Source: Gymnodinialimonas sp. 202GB13-11
GTDB taxonomy: Bacteria; Pseudomonadota; Alphaproteobacteria; Rhodobacterales; Rhodobacteraceae
Length of the DNA: 64,000 nucleotides
NCBI RefSeq assembly: GCF_040932485.1
Contig: NZ_JBFRBH010000001.1
Span: 1,550,001-1,614,000 of the forward strand
Direction: 5' to 3'
Position numbers and translations under genes: made by a program. This document shows positions 47,419 through 58,776 of the stretch, piece after piece. The notes under the pieces are model-generated. The model was given only the letters and a program-made list of their open reading frames with translations, made no database searches and was not told the origin of the DNA. Numbering within the stretch: position 1 is the first letter of the stretch; each line of letters opens with the position of its first letter.

Positions 47419-48450
47419 TCACGAAAACTCGATGGTCCGAGCGGATTTGCGACGTATCAATGTGGGGGCACAATGAAGGCTGCCTTGCATAGCTGGGACT
47501 CGGTCGACAATCGCGCTGACAAGCGCAGATGCAGCTTCCTCGCCGATGCGTTTTGCTGGCAGGCGAACGGTCGTTAGCGGAGGCTCAATTTCCGCGGAAC
47601 CTTTGAAATCTCCAATTCCCACGATCGAAACATCGTCGGGTACCGAAAACCCCGCAGCCTTTGCGCCGTAAAGGGCGCCTGTCGCCAGAATATCGTTGCC
47701 GCAAATCAACGCGGTCGGAATATCAGTCCGCGACAGTAGTTTCTCGGTGTCTCGTTTCGACGCGGAGATGCTGTAGACGGTGGTCAAAGACCAGTCAGGA
47801 GGTAAGTCCACTCCGGCTTCTGACAAAGCATCCAGAATAACGTTCCGGCGCGCCTGGGCGCGATCGTTTCCGTCTGTTGGAGGAAACATGCAAGCAATGC
47901 GCCGGTGGCCAAGCGAAAGCACATGCTCGGCAATTAGCTGTCCGGCGAGCTCGTTGTCCGCTCCGATGGACGGATAGCGTGACTTGGGGGAGTAGTTCCA
48001 CATCAACACACACGGAACGGCTTGCTGGTCGATGAGCTGGAATACAGCGTCATCATGATCAAGACCGGTCAACACAACGCCATCAACGCGATGCTCAAGG
48101 AACTTCCGAAGGATTTCGTATTCCTTCTGTTGATCGTAGCCATGGGAGGCGAGCAGAATGGTAAACCCTTTTTCCGCTACGCTGTCCGAGAACGCTTGCA
48201 CAACTTCCGCAAAGATTGCGTGGTCCAGGGTCGGGATTAGAACGCCGATTGTGCCGGATCGAATACCATGAATTGTTTGCGCCGCCCGGTTGCGGATGTA
48301 GCCCGTGCGCCGGATCGCCGCGTCGATGCGTTTGCGCGTCGCTGGCTTCAACAATTCGGGATGATTGAAAAAACGAGAAACCGTGGATGCGGAAACTTTC
48401 GCGGCCTTTGCCACCGAAAAAATGTCTACTTTTCTATCTTTTTCAGTCAT
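47419..48450 (-). CDS. LacI-family transcriptional regulator
   Basis: 343 residues with an N-terminal helix-turn-helix and hinge (DIFSVAKAAKVSASTVSRFFN at 9-29, then YIRNRAAQTI) and a periplasmic-binding-protein-like sensor domain. Closest in style to GntR(LacI)-type gluconate/idonate regulators. Divergent from the TctABC operon with a likely operator between; it should respond to the transported acid. Confidence 0.92.
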   Translation of the reverse strand: MTEKDRKVDIFSVAKAAKVSASTVSRFFNHPELLKPATRKRIDAAIRRTGYIRNRAAQTIHGIRSGTIGVLIPTLDHAIFAEVVQAFSDSVAEKGFTILLASHGYDQQKEYEILRKFLEHRVDGVVLTGLDHDDAVFQLIDQQAVPCVLMWNYSPKSRYPSIGADNELAGQLIAEHVLSLGHRRIACMFPPTDGNDRAQARRNVILDALSEAGVDLPPDWSLTTVYSISASKRDTEKLLSRTDIPTALICGNDILATGALYGAKAAGFSVPDDVSIVGIGDFKGSAEIEPPLTTVRLPAKRIGEEAASALVSAIVDRVPAMQGSLHCAPTLIRRKSARTIEFS

Positions 48451-48474
48451 TTACGTTTAATTTCAGAGCTTTTT

Positions 48475-48502
48475 ATGAAAACATTTGCAAAACTATTTTC
48501 AT
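48475..48502. promoter_or_regulatory. Candidate LacI operator upstream of the Tct operon
   Basis: ATGAAAA (48475-48481) and TTTTCAT (48496-48502) form a perfect inverted repeat around a 14-base spacer. Inside it TTTGCAAA (48484-48491) is a second palindrome with nearly the same centre. GC-centred palindromes are typical for LacI-family sites. It lies between the two divergent starts. Confidence 0.65.
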
Positions 48503-48551
48503 GACATAGCCTTCTGGGTCAACCGCTGAGTGTTTGGGAGGGCCGAGGCGC

Positions 48552-50081
48552 GTGGACTTTCTTTTCTACATGGGTGACGTGTTCACGCCGGTGAATTTCG
48601 CGCTGCTGTTGATCGGCACTGTAGGCGGCCTGATCCTTGGCGCGACGCCGGGTCTGTCGCCGACAATGGCAGTTGCGCTCCTGATCCCTTTTACCTTCCA
48701 GTTGGAGCCGCAACAGGGCCTTATCCTGTTGGGTGCGGCATACACCTCGACCGTCGCAGGTGGCGCGGTTTCGGCAATCCTGCTGAAGATACCTGGGGCG
48801 CCTGCAAACATTGCCACCACGCTCGACGGACACACTATGGCGCTGAATGGACAAGGGGCGAAGGCCCTTCAGGTGTCGTTCCTGGCGTCTGCCGTCGGCG
48901 GCATCTTCGGCGTGTTACTCTTGATTTTCCTCACGCCGGTTTTGGCGCAATGGGCGCTGGCGTTCGGGCCATCACATCTGTTCTGGCTGGCCATCCTTGG
49001 GGTGACGGTGATTGGCACGCTCGACTCCAGTTCAGTCGTCAAAGGACTGTTGTCTGGCTGCATTGGTCTGTGGCTCGCCACGATCGGCTTCGACGACATC
49101 ATGGGCGCGCAGCGCTTCATCTTCCATTCGTCGCTGAGCGGAGGGATTAACGTGATCCCCGCACTCATTGGCCTGTTCGCGATACCGCAGGTCATCACCA
49201 TGCTGACCAAAGGCCGCAGCGATAGCGGGGCCGAGGTAATCACCGTTCAGAGGCATCCCATCGGCGCGGCACTCCGCGAAGTCTTTGGACGGCTTCGTGC
49301 GCTTTCGATTGGCACAGGTGTCGGTTCGATTATCGGTCTGATCCCGGGCGTTGGGGGTCAGATTGCGGGCTTGGTTGCCTATGACCAATCAAAGAAGTTC
49401 AGCGCCGAAAGCGAAAAATTCGGCAAAGGCCATCCTGAGGGCGTGATTGCCGCCGAAAGCGCCAACAACGCGATGGTCGGACCATCGCTTGTGCCGCTAC
49501 TGACGCTGTCGATCCCTGGCTCCCCAACAGCTGCCGTGCTGCTGGGTGGCCTACTGATCCACGGCATTTTCCCCGGCCCAGATCTGTTCATGAACTATCC
49601 CGCCGTGGCGTGGACGTTCATCGACTCGATGCTGATCGGACAGATCCTGATGTGTGTGTTCGGCCTGTTCATCGCGGGGCTGGCTGCGAAGGTGGCGCGT
49701 GTACCGCATGCCGTGATGGCGGCCATCGTCCTCGCGCTCGCGGTGTTCGGAAGCTACTCGGTGCAGAATTCGATGGGCGATGTCTACGTTATGGCGACGT
49801 TGGGCTTGGGCATGTATTTCCTTGAACGTTTCGGCTTCTCCGCCGCTCCGCTTGTGCTTGGCCTGATCCTTGGACCGATTGCCGAGGCAAATTTCATCCA
49901 AGGTTCCATGATTGCCAACGCAACTGTGGGCCTCGGCCCCTACTTCTTCACCGGCGCGTTGAACTGGCTGCTGATCGCCATCGTTGTCGTCTCCATCAGC
50001 TACTCTGTCTGGATGGAGTTGCGACAGCGTCGCTACACCACCAAGGACGATGCAGTCGCCAAGGAGGAGAGCCTGACATGA
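48552..50081 (+). CDS. Tripartite tricarboxylate transporter, large permease (TctA family)
   Basis: 509 residues from GTG at 48552, which gives the canonical VDFLFYMG...FTPVNFALLLIGTVGG opening and has GGGAGG ten bases upstream. Family motifs include the glycine-rich GATPGLSPTMAVALL segment and GLIPGVGGQIAGLVAYDQSKK, with about ten membrane segments. It carries a carboxylate with sodium or proton gradient, fed by the TctC-type binding protein. Confidence 0.93.
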   Translation: MDFLFYMGDVFTPVNFALLLIGTVGGLILGATPGLSPTMAVALLIPFTFQLEPQQGLILLGAAYTSTVAGGAVSAILLKIPGAPANIATTLDGHTMALNGQGAKALQVSFLASAVGGIFGVLLLIFLTPVLAQWALAFGPSHLFWLAILGVTVIGTLDSSSVVKGLLSGCIGLWLATIGFDDIMGAQRFIFHSSLSGGINVIPALIGLFAIPQVITMLTKGRSDSGAEVITVQRHPIGAALREVFGRLRALSIGTGVGSIIGLIPGVGGQIAGLVAYDQSKKFSAESEKFGKGHPEGVIAAESANNAMVGPSLVPLLTLSIPGSPTAAVLLGGLLIHGIFPGPDLFMNYPAVAWTFIDSMLIGQILMCVFGLFIAGLAAKVARVPHAVMAAIVLALAVFGSYSVQNSMGDVYVMATLGLGMYFLERFGFSAAPLVLGLILGPIAEANFIQGSMIANATVGLGPYFFTGALNWLLIAIVVVSISYSVWMELRQRRYTTKDDAVAKEESLT

Positions 50082-50542
50082 GCGATCTTCCCCGCACCCA
50101 ACACATCATCGCCTCGGGCCTGATCGCTGCCGTCGGCGTGACCGTCGCCTGGATCAGCTACACGCAGGAACCGGCGCAGGCCTATCTTTTCCCGCGCATG
50201 ATCTCTTCTGTCTTCGCAGTGCTGGCGATCTGGACCTTCGGCAAGGCCGTTCTGGGCCGCACGAAGGTAGGGAATGGCCTTTCGGCTCAGGCGATGTTCA
50301 ACATGGCGCCGGGCCTCGTGGTCATGCTGGTCTACGTTTTCTGGGCTGCCAAAGCCTTGGGCTTCTACACCGCCACAACCATCACGGTTTTCATCCTGAT
50401 CTCACTCTACGATCCTGCCCCCCATGGTGCGGCAAAGACGTGGATCAAACGCATTCTGATCACCGCCGGATTCATGGCGGTCATGTATGGCCTCTTCGCG
50501 CTTCTGTTGAACGTGTTCACACCGCGAGAGGTCTTTTTCTGA
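50078..50542 (+). CDS. Tripartite tricarboxylate transporter, small permease (TctB family)
   Basis: 154 residues with four hydrophobic segments, the normal TctB plan. It overlaps tctA as ATGA. It forms a membrane complex with the large subunit. Confidence 0.9.
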   Translation: MSDLPRTQHIIASGLIAAVGVTVAWISYTQEPAQAYLFPRMISSVFAVLAIWTFGKAVLGRTKVGNGLSAQAMFNMAPGLVVMLVYVFWAAKALGFYTATTITVFILISLYDPAPHGAAKTWIKRILITAGFMAVMYGLFALLLNVFTPREVFF

Positions 50543-50608
50543 ACCGCAGTCTTTCCGCAGGAAAGCGGGACATAAAGCGGCAGAACCAATCTTAGGGAGG
50601 AAAGACAA

Positions 50609-51583
50609 ATGAAAAAGTGGATTGCAGGGGCCGCAATGGCCCTGACCGCGATGTCCGGAGCGGCCTTTGCCGATGGGCACGCAGACTACCCTGAACGCCC
50701 ACTGCTGCTGATGGTCAGCTATGGCGCCGGCGGGGCGACCGACTTTCAGGCGCGCATCGTGACCATGACAGCGGGCAACGAAGACGCCCTTGGCATGCCT
50801 ATCGCGATCCTGAACCGTCCCGGTGCGGGTGGACGCGTCGGCTGGAACTGGTTCGCGACGGAAGCCGAGGCCGATGGCTACACACTCGGGGCCTATAACA
50901 TCCCGCACTTCATCGCACAGTCGATCGAAGGCGGCGTGGAATATTCCACCGAAAGCTTTGAGCCCATCGCCAATTGGGGCGCGGACCCGGCCGTGTTCGT
51001 CGTGCCGACCGACTCGGAATTTCAATCCATGGCCGATGTCGTGGCCTATGCCACGGAAAATCCCGGCGGCCTGACCTTCTCAGGCGCTGGCCTGTTTGTG
51101 GGACACCACATCGCAGCGCTTCAGCTTGAACAGGCGACTGGCGTGGAGCTGGCCTACATCCCCAACAACGCCGGTGGCGCAGGCGCGATGCGCGCCGTGA
51201 TCGCAGGTGAGGTTCTGGGCGGGGTCAACAACCTGTCTGACGCGTTCCGTGCGCAGGAAGCGGGCAACGTGCGCATCCTCGGCGTGTTCGACCTTGAGCG
51301 GAACGAGTTCCTACCCGATGTGCCCACAATGATGGAACAGGGCTATGACATCGACAACGCGTCGGTGAACTTCCGCGGTGTAATGGTGCCCGCTGGCACC
51401 CCGCAGGAGATCATCGATCACCTGGCCGCCATCGTGCCGAGCATGTTCGAAAACGACCGTGTCGCGCGCCGCATGGAGGCCGGTGGCTCGCCCATGCACA
51501 TCATGACCCGCGACGAGGTGCTTGAGATGTGGGCCGCACGTCAGGAAACGCTAGAGGCGCTTCTGGCCGACCTCGACAACTGA
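50609..51583 (+). CDS. Tripartite tricarboxylate transporter substrate-binding protein (TctC/Bug family)
   Basis: 324 residues with a signal peptide (MKKWIAGAAMALTAMSGAAFA) and a strong AGGGAGG ribosome site. Bug-family motifs are YGAGGATDFQARI near residue 36 and the SGAGLFVGHH and PNNAGGAGAMRAVIAGEV segments that bind carboxylate. It captures the substrate in the periplasm. High expression relative to the permeases is expected from the 66-base spacing and the strong ribosome site. Confidence 0.93.
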   Translation: MKKWIAGAAMALTAMSGAAFADGHADYPERPLLLMVSYGAGGATDFQARIVTMTAGNEDALGMPIAILNRPGAGGRVGWNWFATEAEADGYTLGAYNIPHFIAQSIEGGVEYSTESFEPIANWGADPAVFVVPTDSEFQSMADVVAYATENPGGLTFSGAGLFVGHHIAALQLEQATGVELAYIPNNAGGAGAMRAVIAGEVLGGVNNLSDAFRAQEAGNVRILGVFDLERNEFLPDVPTMMEQGYDIDNASVNFRGVMVPAGTPQEIIDHLAAIVPSMFENDRVARRMEAGGSPMHIMTRDEVLEMWAARQETLEALLADLDN

Positions 51584-51644
51584 GCTTATCTCGGGGCGGG
51601 CATATCCGCTCGCCCCGATTACCAAACTGACAGGATGCACGCCC

Positions 51645-53048
51645 GTGTCTGACCTTGATCCCATTGCTGAAGTGGATGCTATCGTTGCGCGCTCTCGCGC
51701 CGCGCAGGCCGCATATGAAAAGGGCGGAAGCCAAGCGCTCTATGATCGCGCCGCGCAGGCTGCCGCCTGGGCCATCATGGAACCCGCCCGCAACCGGCAT
51801 CTGGCCGAGTTGGCCGTGCAGACGACGGGGCTCGGCAATGTGCCGGACAAGATCACTAAGAACCATCGCAAAACGCTGGGTCTGATGCGTGACATCGCCG
51901 ACGTCACAACCCATGGGATCATCAGCGATGATCCGGAGACCGGCATTACCGAGATCGCTCGTCCAATCGGAGTAATCGGCGCGGTCGTGCCGTCGACTAA
52001 TCCCGGTGCGACGCCGGCAAACAACATCATTAATGCGTTAAAATGCGGCAATTCCATCGTCGTATCGCCGTCACCCAAGGGGGTGCCGACGTGTGAGGTG
52101 TTGCTAGAATACATTTACGTTGAATTCGACAAGGCCGGGATCGACCGGGACCTTGTGCTGATGATCCCGGGGCGCGGCTCCAAAGAAAAGACGCAACGCC
52201 TGCTCGAGACCTCCGACTTGATCGTCGTGACCGGCAGCCAGAACAACGTGAAGCGCGCTTATACATCCGGTACGCCGGCCCTGGCCGTTGGGGCCGGGAA
52301 TGTCTGCGTGATCGTGGACGAAACCGCAGACCTCGCCTCTGCCGCCGAAAAGATCGCCGCGTCCAAATGCTTCGACAATGCAACCTCGTGCTCATCTGAG
52401 AATGCTGTCGTCGTGGTCGACGCCATCTACGATGCGTTCGTAGCGGAAATGGCGAAAACAGGCGGCGCATTAATCACCGACGAGACGAAAGTCACCGAAA
52501 AGCTTTGGGTCAAAGGTACGCTGAACCCCCGCGCCATTGCGCAGGACGCCTCCGACATGATCGCAGCACTCAGCCTAACGGGGCAAGTGCCGGACGACAC
52601 TCAATACTTGGCCGTAGAGGCCAAGGGGATTGGGCCGGGCCATCCGCTTTCGGGCGAGAAACTCAGCCGCGTGCTGTCCGTTTATCGCGCCACCGATTTT
52701 GCGGACGCCGTCGAAACCACTCTCAAGGTGCAGTTGCATCAAGGCGCGGGCCATTCGGTTGGTATCCATACCATCGACCCGGATCGCCCGATGGTGCTGG
52801 CCAACGCCATTCCGACCAGCCGTGTGATCGTGAACCAAGCCCACACTTTTGCGACCGGGGGCTCTTTCACGAATGGGATGCCATTCTCACTATCGATGGG
52901 GTGCGGATCGTGGGGCGGGAATTCCGTGAACGAGAACCTGCATTGGAAGCACTTCCTGCAATCGACAAAGATTGTGCGTGAAATCCCGGCCCGTGAACCA
53001 GAGCTGACGGATATTTTCGGCGCCTATTGGGCGGAGGTCGGCAAGTGA
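51645..53048 (+). CDS. CoA-acylating aldehyde dehydrogenase (SauS-like)
   Basis: 467 residues from GTG at 51645 (AGGA upstream). It has the ALDH fold of the CoA-acylating branch: GVIGAVVPSTNPGATPANN (about 109-127), VVTGSQNNVKRAYTSGTPA, GVGAGN-like AVGAGNVCVIVDE, and the catalytic cysteine in DNATSCSSEN. This set resembles sulfoacetaldehyde dehydrogenase (acylating) SauS, which reduces sulfoacetyl-CoA. Paired with an acyl-CoA ligase it would turn an imported acid into the aldehyde. The substrate is inference. Confidence 0.85.
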   Translation: MSDLDPIAEVDAIVARSRAAQAAYEKGGSQALYDRAAQAAAWAIMEPARNRHLAELAVQTTGLGNVPDKITKNHRKTLGLMRDIADVTTHGIISDDPETGITEIARPIGVIGAVVPSTNPGATPANNIINALKCGNSIVVSPSPKGVPTCEVLLEYIYVEFDKAGIDRDLVLMIPGRGSKEKTQRLLETSDLIVVTGSQNNVKRAYTSGTPALAVGAGNVCVIVDETADLASAAEKIAASKCFDNATSCSSENAVVVVDAIYDAFVAEMAKTGGALITDETKVTEKLWVKGTLNPRAIAQDASDMIAALSLTGQVPDDTQYLAVEAKGIGPGHPLSGEKLSRVLSVYRATDFADAVETTLKVQLHQGAGHSVGIHTIDPDRPMVLANAIPTSRVIVNQAHTFATGGSFTNGMPFSLSMGCGSWGGNSVNENLHWKHFLQSTKIVREIPAREPELTDIFGAYWAEVGK

Positions 53049-54535
53049 TCTTCGACCCGACCATGCCGCCTGCGGGCACCGTGCGCGACTGGCTCGATGC
53101 CCGTGCCGAAGTTGGCGGAACGGCCTTCGTTTTCCCCGAAGGCGATCCGCCGCTTCGCTGGGATGAGGTGCGCGATAAGGTGCGCGATATGGCGACAGGG
53201 ATCGTGGCACTCGGCGCGCAAAAGGGCGAAAGCCTCGCGATTGTGCATCCAAATGGCCGCGACGGAGTTCTGGCGCTTTTTGCCACGCTCTATGCCGGGT
53301 GCAGGGCCACCATGATCAACCTCGCCGCAGGCCCGACCGCGATCGCCTATGCGTTGGAACATTCTCAAGCCCGCTTTGCATTCGTCCATGACAGTCAGGC
53401 GGAGACATTTCGTGAGATCGCGCCTGCGGGACTGAGCCCTATCGCGTCAAAGGATCTTCCGGGCGGGGATGTTTCGCTTCCCGACCTTGGCCCGGATGAC
53501 CATGGATTGCTGATGTACACGTCTGGCACAACCGGCACGCCCAAGGGCGTTGTGCACAGTCATGCAAGCCTGCTTGCCGGTGGCTGGACCACTGCCGTCG
53601 CCCATGACCTCACACCGGAAGACCGCGCCTTCTGTGTGCTGCCGATCTACCATATCAACGGGCTGTGCGTGACGTTGATGGGGCCTTTGGTGTCCGGCGG
53701 CTCCACCGCTGTCGTGTCGCGTTTCTCAGCCCGCAAGTTTTGGGATCAGGTGAACAAGGCCGAAGCGACATGGTTCTCCGTCGTTCCAACAATCATCAGC
53801 CATCTATTGCACGGCAAAGCTGACCCGGCTGCTGCTGTGATCGACCGTTTACGGTTCGGACGTTCGGCGTCTTCGGCGCTGGCGAAAGAGACGCAATCCG
53901 CGTTCGAGGACCGATTTGGAGTGCCGATCATCGAGACGATGGGACTGACCGAAACAGCAGCGCAGGTGCTGTCGAACCCGTTGCCACCCGGCACCCGCAA
54001 GATCGGATCACCCGGCCTCGCTTTCGGGAATGAAGTCTGCATCCTGACCTCTGATCTGCAAAAAGCGGCCCCGATGCAGCAAGGCGAAATTGCGATCCGT
54101 GGTCCCAACGTCATGATCGAATACCTTCATAATCCGGAAGCAACCTCCGCTACCTTCCACGGCGACTGGCTCCGAACCGGCGATCTTGGGCACATAGACA
54201 AAGACGGCTACGTGTTTGTCACCGGTCGCCTGAAGGAGCTGATTATCAAGGGTGGCGAAAACATCGCACCGCGGGAAATCGACGAGGTGCTTTATTCAGA
54301 GCCGGATATCATCGAGGCCGCAGCCTTCGCGCGCCCTTGCAACAGCTATGGCGAAAGAGTGGAAGCCGCCGTCAGCATAAAGCCGGGTTCACCTCTCACT
54401 GAAGCAGCTTTGATAGAGCATTGTCGGAACCAGCTTGGGGACTTCAAAGCGCCGGAGCGGGTGCATTTCCTCGATGAACTGCCAAAGGGTCCTTCGGGAA
54501 AAATTCAAAGACTGAAGCTTGCAGCGCTTCTGTAG
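53045..54535 (+). CDS. Acyl-CoA ligase, AMP-forming (SauT-like)
   Basis: 496 residues from GTG at 53045, overlapping the dehydrogenase stop as GTGA. Adenylate-forming motifs: P-loop YTSGTTGTPKGVVHSH (about 162-177), GLTET (about 304) and GDLGHIDKDGYVFVTGRLKELI, with the catalytic lysine in GPSGKIQRLKL near the C-terminus. It would activate the acid brought in by TctABC for reduction by the preceding enzyme, as SauT does with sulfoacetate. Oxalate or another short acid is the main alternative. Confidence 0.88.
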   Translation: MIFDPTMPPAGTVRDWLDARAEVGGTAFVFPEGDPPLRWDEVRDKVRDMATGIVALGAQKGESLAIVHPNGRDGVLALFATLYAGCRATMINLAAGPTAIAYALEHSQARFAFVHDSQAETFREIAPAGLSPIASKDLPGGDVSLPDLGPDDHGLLMYTSGTTGTPKGVVHSHASLLAGGWTTAVAHDLTPEDRAFCVLPIYHINGLCVTLMGPLVSGGSTAVVSRFSARKFWDQVNKAEATWFSVVPTIISHLLHGKADPAAAVIDRLRFGRSASSALAKETQSAFEDRFGVPIIETMGLTETAAQVLSNPLPPGTRKIGSPGLAFGNEVCILTSDLQKAAPMQQGEIAIRGPNVMIEYLHNPEATSATFHGDWLRTGDLGHIDKDGYVFVTGRLKELIIKGGENIAPREIDEVLYSEPDIIEAAAFARPCNSYGERVEAAVSIKPGSPLTEAALIEHCRNQLGDFKAPERVHFLDELPKGPSGKIQRLKLAALL

Positions 54536-55058
54536 TGTCGCGCATCAAATGGAGCATGATTTCCTATTGCGTGGCTTAGCCTCCGGTAGTCCTCGTTCCT
54601 AAGGCAAGACCCACCGCGCCGATCGATTGGGCGGCATGGCCCCAAACGCCTATCGGCCATTTGATCGGCGGTTCAGCGCGTAACGAAACGACATGGGCCG
54701 TCGTTAAACGAGCTTCTTGCACCAGCTTCTTCGTCCACTTTCCGGTCAGGGTCATGATCCTGCCACTTGACGTGCCAGAACAGGAAAGATCGAAAAAACC
54801 GAACGCAACGCTCTGGATGCGCATCTTCCCACAAAACGAAGAAAACGGACCACTCTAAGCGACCCATTGAAATAAACTTAGATGGGGAAGTGGCGGACAG
54901 GAAGTCCGCATAACTGCGGTTCTTCTGGGTTTGGCTCTGTCCGCGCGTGTTCAATTTTCATAATGCAAAACAATTACTTAAATTCAGACCCCGCTCTTGC
55001 GGTTCGTAGGCGTTCACCCTAAATCAATCCTAAGTGTGGGAATATATGTGGGAACAAT
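54536..55058. other. 523-base region at the island boundary
   Basis: No convincing gene. GCGGAC (54893-54898) and GTCCGC (54904-54909) form a perfect 6-base hairpin with loop AGGAA. The AT-rich part at 54950-55050 precedes the integrase and likely contains its promoter and the attL site, but no tRNA or tmRNA 3' end could be recognised and attR is outside the window. Confidence 0.5.
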
Positions 55059-56231
55059 ATGCCATTGAGCGCGCGCAAAGTGGAAACGGCTGGCCCCGGA
55101 CGGCATGGTGATGGACGCGGCCTGTTTCTCTATGTCAAATCCTCTGGCGCACGGTCTTGGGTGCTGCGCTATCAGGTCATGGGCAAGCGGCACGATCTTG
55201 GGCTTGGAGCCTATCCCGAGGTTTCGCTGGCGATGGCGCGTGACCGGGCGTTGCAAGCGCGGCGCATGATCCAAGAGGGCGAAGACCCAATTGCGAAGAA
55301 ACGGCAAGCCAAACCCAAGACATTCAAGGAAGCGGCGATCGAACTGATCGAAAGCAAGCGCCCCGGCTGGAGAAACGCCAAGCACGCAGCGCAATGGACC
55401 TCAACTCTTGAAGCCTACGCGTTCCCAAGCCTCGGGCGCATGCAGGTTGCGCGTATCCAGACGTCAGACGTGATCGGCGCTTTGAAGCCAATCTGGAACG
55501 AAAAGCCCGAAACGGCCAATCGAGTGCGCCAGCGGATTGAGGCCGTGTTGGACTACGCCTCTGCGCTTGGCATTCGGACGGGCGACAACCCTGCGCGCTG
55601 GCGTGGGCATCTTGACCACCTGCTTCCCAAGCCAACGAAGGTGAAAGCGATCAAACACCACCCGGCCTTGCCCCATGCCGAGATTGCCGAATTCATGGAA
55701 GACCTGTCAGGCCGCACAGGCGTCGCGGCGCGGGCGCTGGCCTTTACCATTCTGACGGCGGCACGTTCCGGCGAGACGCGTGGCGCGACATGGGCCGAGA
55801 TTGATCTGGGCGCGAAGGTTTGGACGATCCCGGCGGACAGGATGAAGGCGGGCAAAGAACACCGGGTTCCGCTGACGTCTGAGGCAATCGCTTGCCTTGG
55901 CGCTAAGCGAGACGAAGCAGCGTCGATCTTCGAAAGCGAAACCAAACTGGGAAAGCCGATTTCGGATATGAGCATGACAGCGGTCCTGCGCCGCATGGGG
56001 CGCGACGACATTACGGTTCATGGCTTCCGGTCGACCTTCCGAGACTGGGCTGGCGAGACTACGGCTTTCCCGCGAGAAGTGATCGAAGCGGCGCTGGCCC
56101 ATGGCATCAAAGACAAGGCGGAAGCAGCTTATGCCCGGTCTGATCTATTCGACAAACGACGAAAGCTGATGGGAGCATGGTCCAGCAGAGCAGTGGGTTC
56201 CGACCAAAGACAAAACATTATCGCAATCTGA
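55059..56231 (+). CDS. P4-type tyrosine integrase
   Basis: 390 residues. N-terminal DUF4102-type arm-binding domain (about 5-90, GRGLFLYVKSSGARSWVLRY), core-binding SAM-like domain (about 90-190) and catalytic domain with Arg236 (TAARSGE), His321 and Arg324 (HGFRSTFRDWA), His348 (LAHG) and the nucleophile Tyr358 (EAAYARSD). All five key residues are present, so it should be active. It marks the left end of the island that carries the restriction-modification-like operon. Confidence 0.95.
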   Translation: MPLSARKVETAGPGRHGDGRGLFLYVKSSGARSWVLRYQVMGKRHDLGLGAYPEVSLAMARDRALQARRMIQEGEDPIAKKRQAKPKTFKEAAIELIESKRPGWRNAKHAAQWTSTLEAYAFPSLGRMQVARIQTSDVIGALKPIWNEKPETANRVRQRIEAVLDYASALGIRTGDNPARWRGHLDHLLPKPTKVKAIKHHPALPHAEIAEFMEDLSGRTGVAARALAFTILTAARSGETRGATWAEIDLGAKVWTIPADRMKAGKEHRVPLTSEAIACLGAKRDEAASIFESETKLGKPISDMSMTAVLRRMGRDDITVHGFRSTFRDWAGETTAFPREVIEAALAHGIKDKAEAAYARSDLFDKRRKLMGAWSSRAVGSDQRQNIIAI

Positions 56232-56236
56232 ATCAG

Positions 56237-58774
<2,538 letters not shown>

Positions 58775-58776
58775 CG

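Noticed and set aside
54886-54909. 24 bases resembling 27237-27260 at 21 of 24 positions, considered as a dispersed repeat or insertion-element end.
   Set aside because: About one such match is expected by chance in a window of this size, and no longer similarity flanks it.
54950-55058. tRNA or tmRNA 3' end as the integrase attachment site.
   Set aside because: No cloverleaf, T-loop or CCA-like end could be read in the region on either strand.
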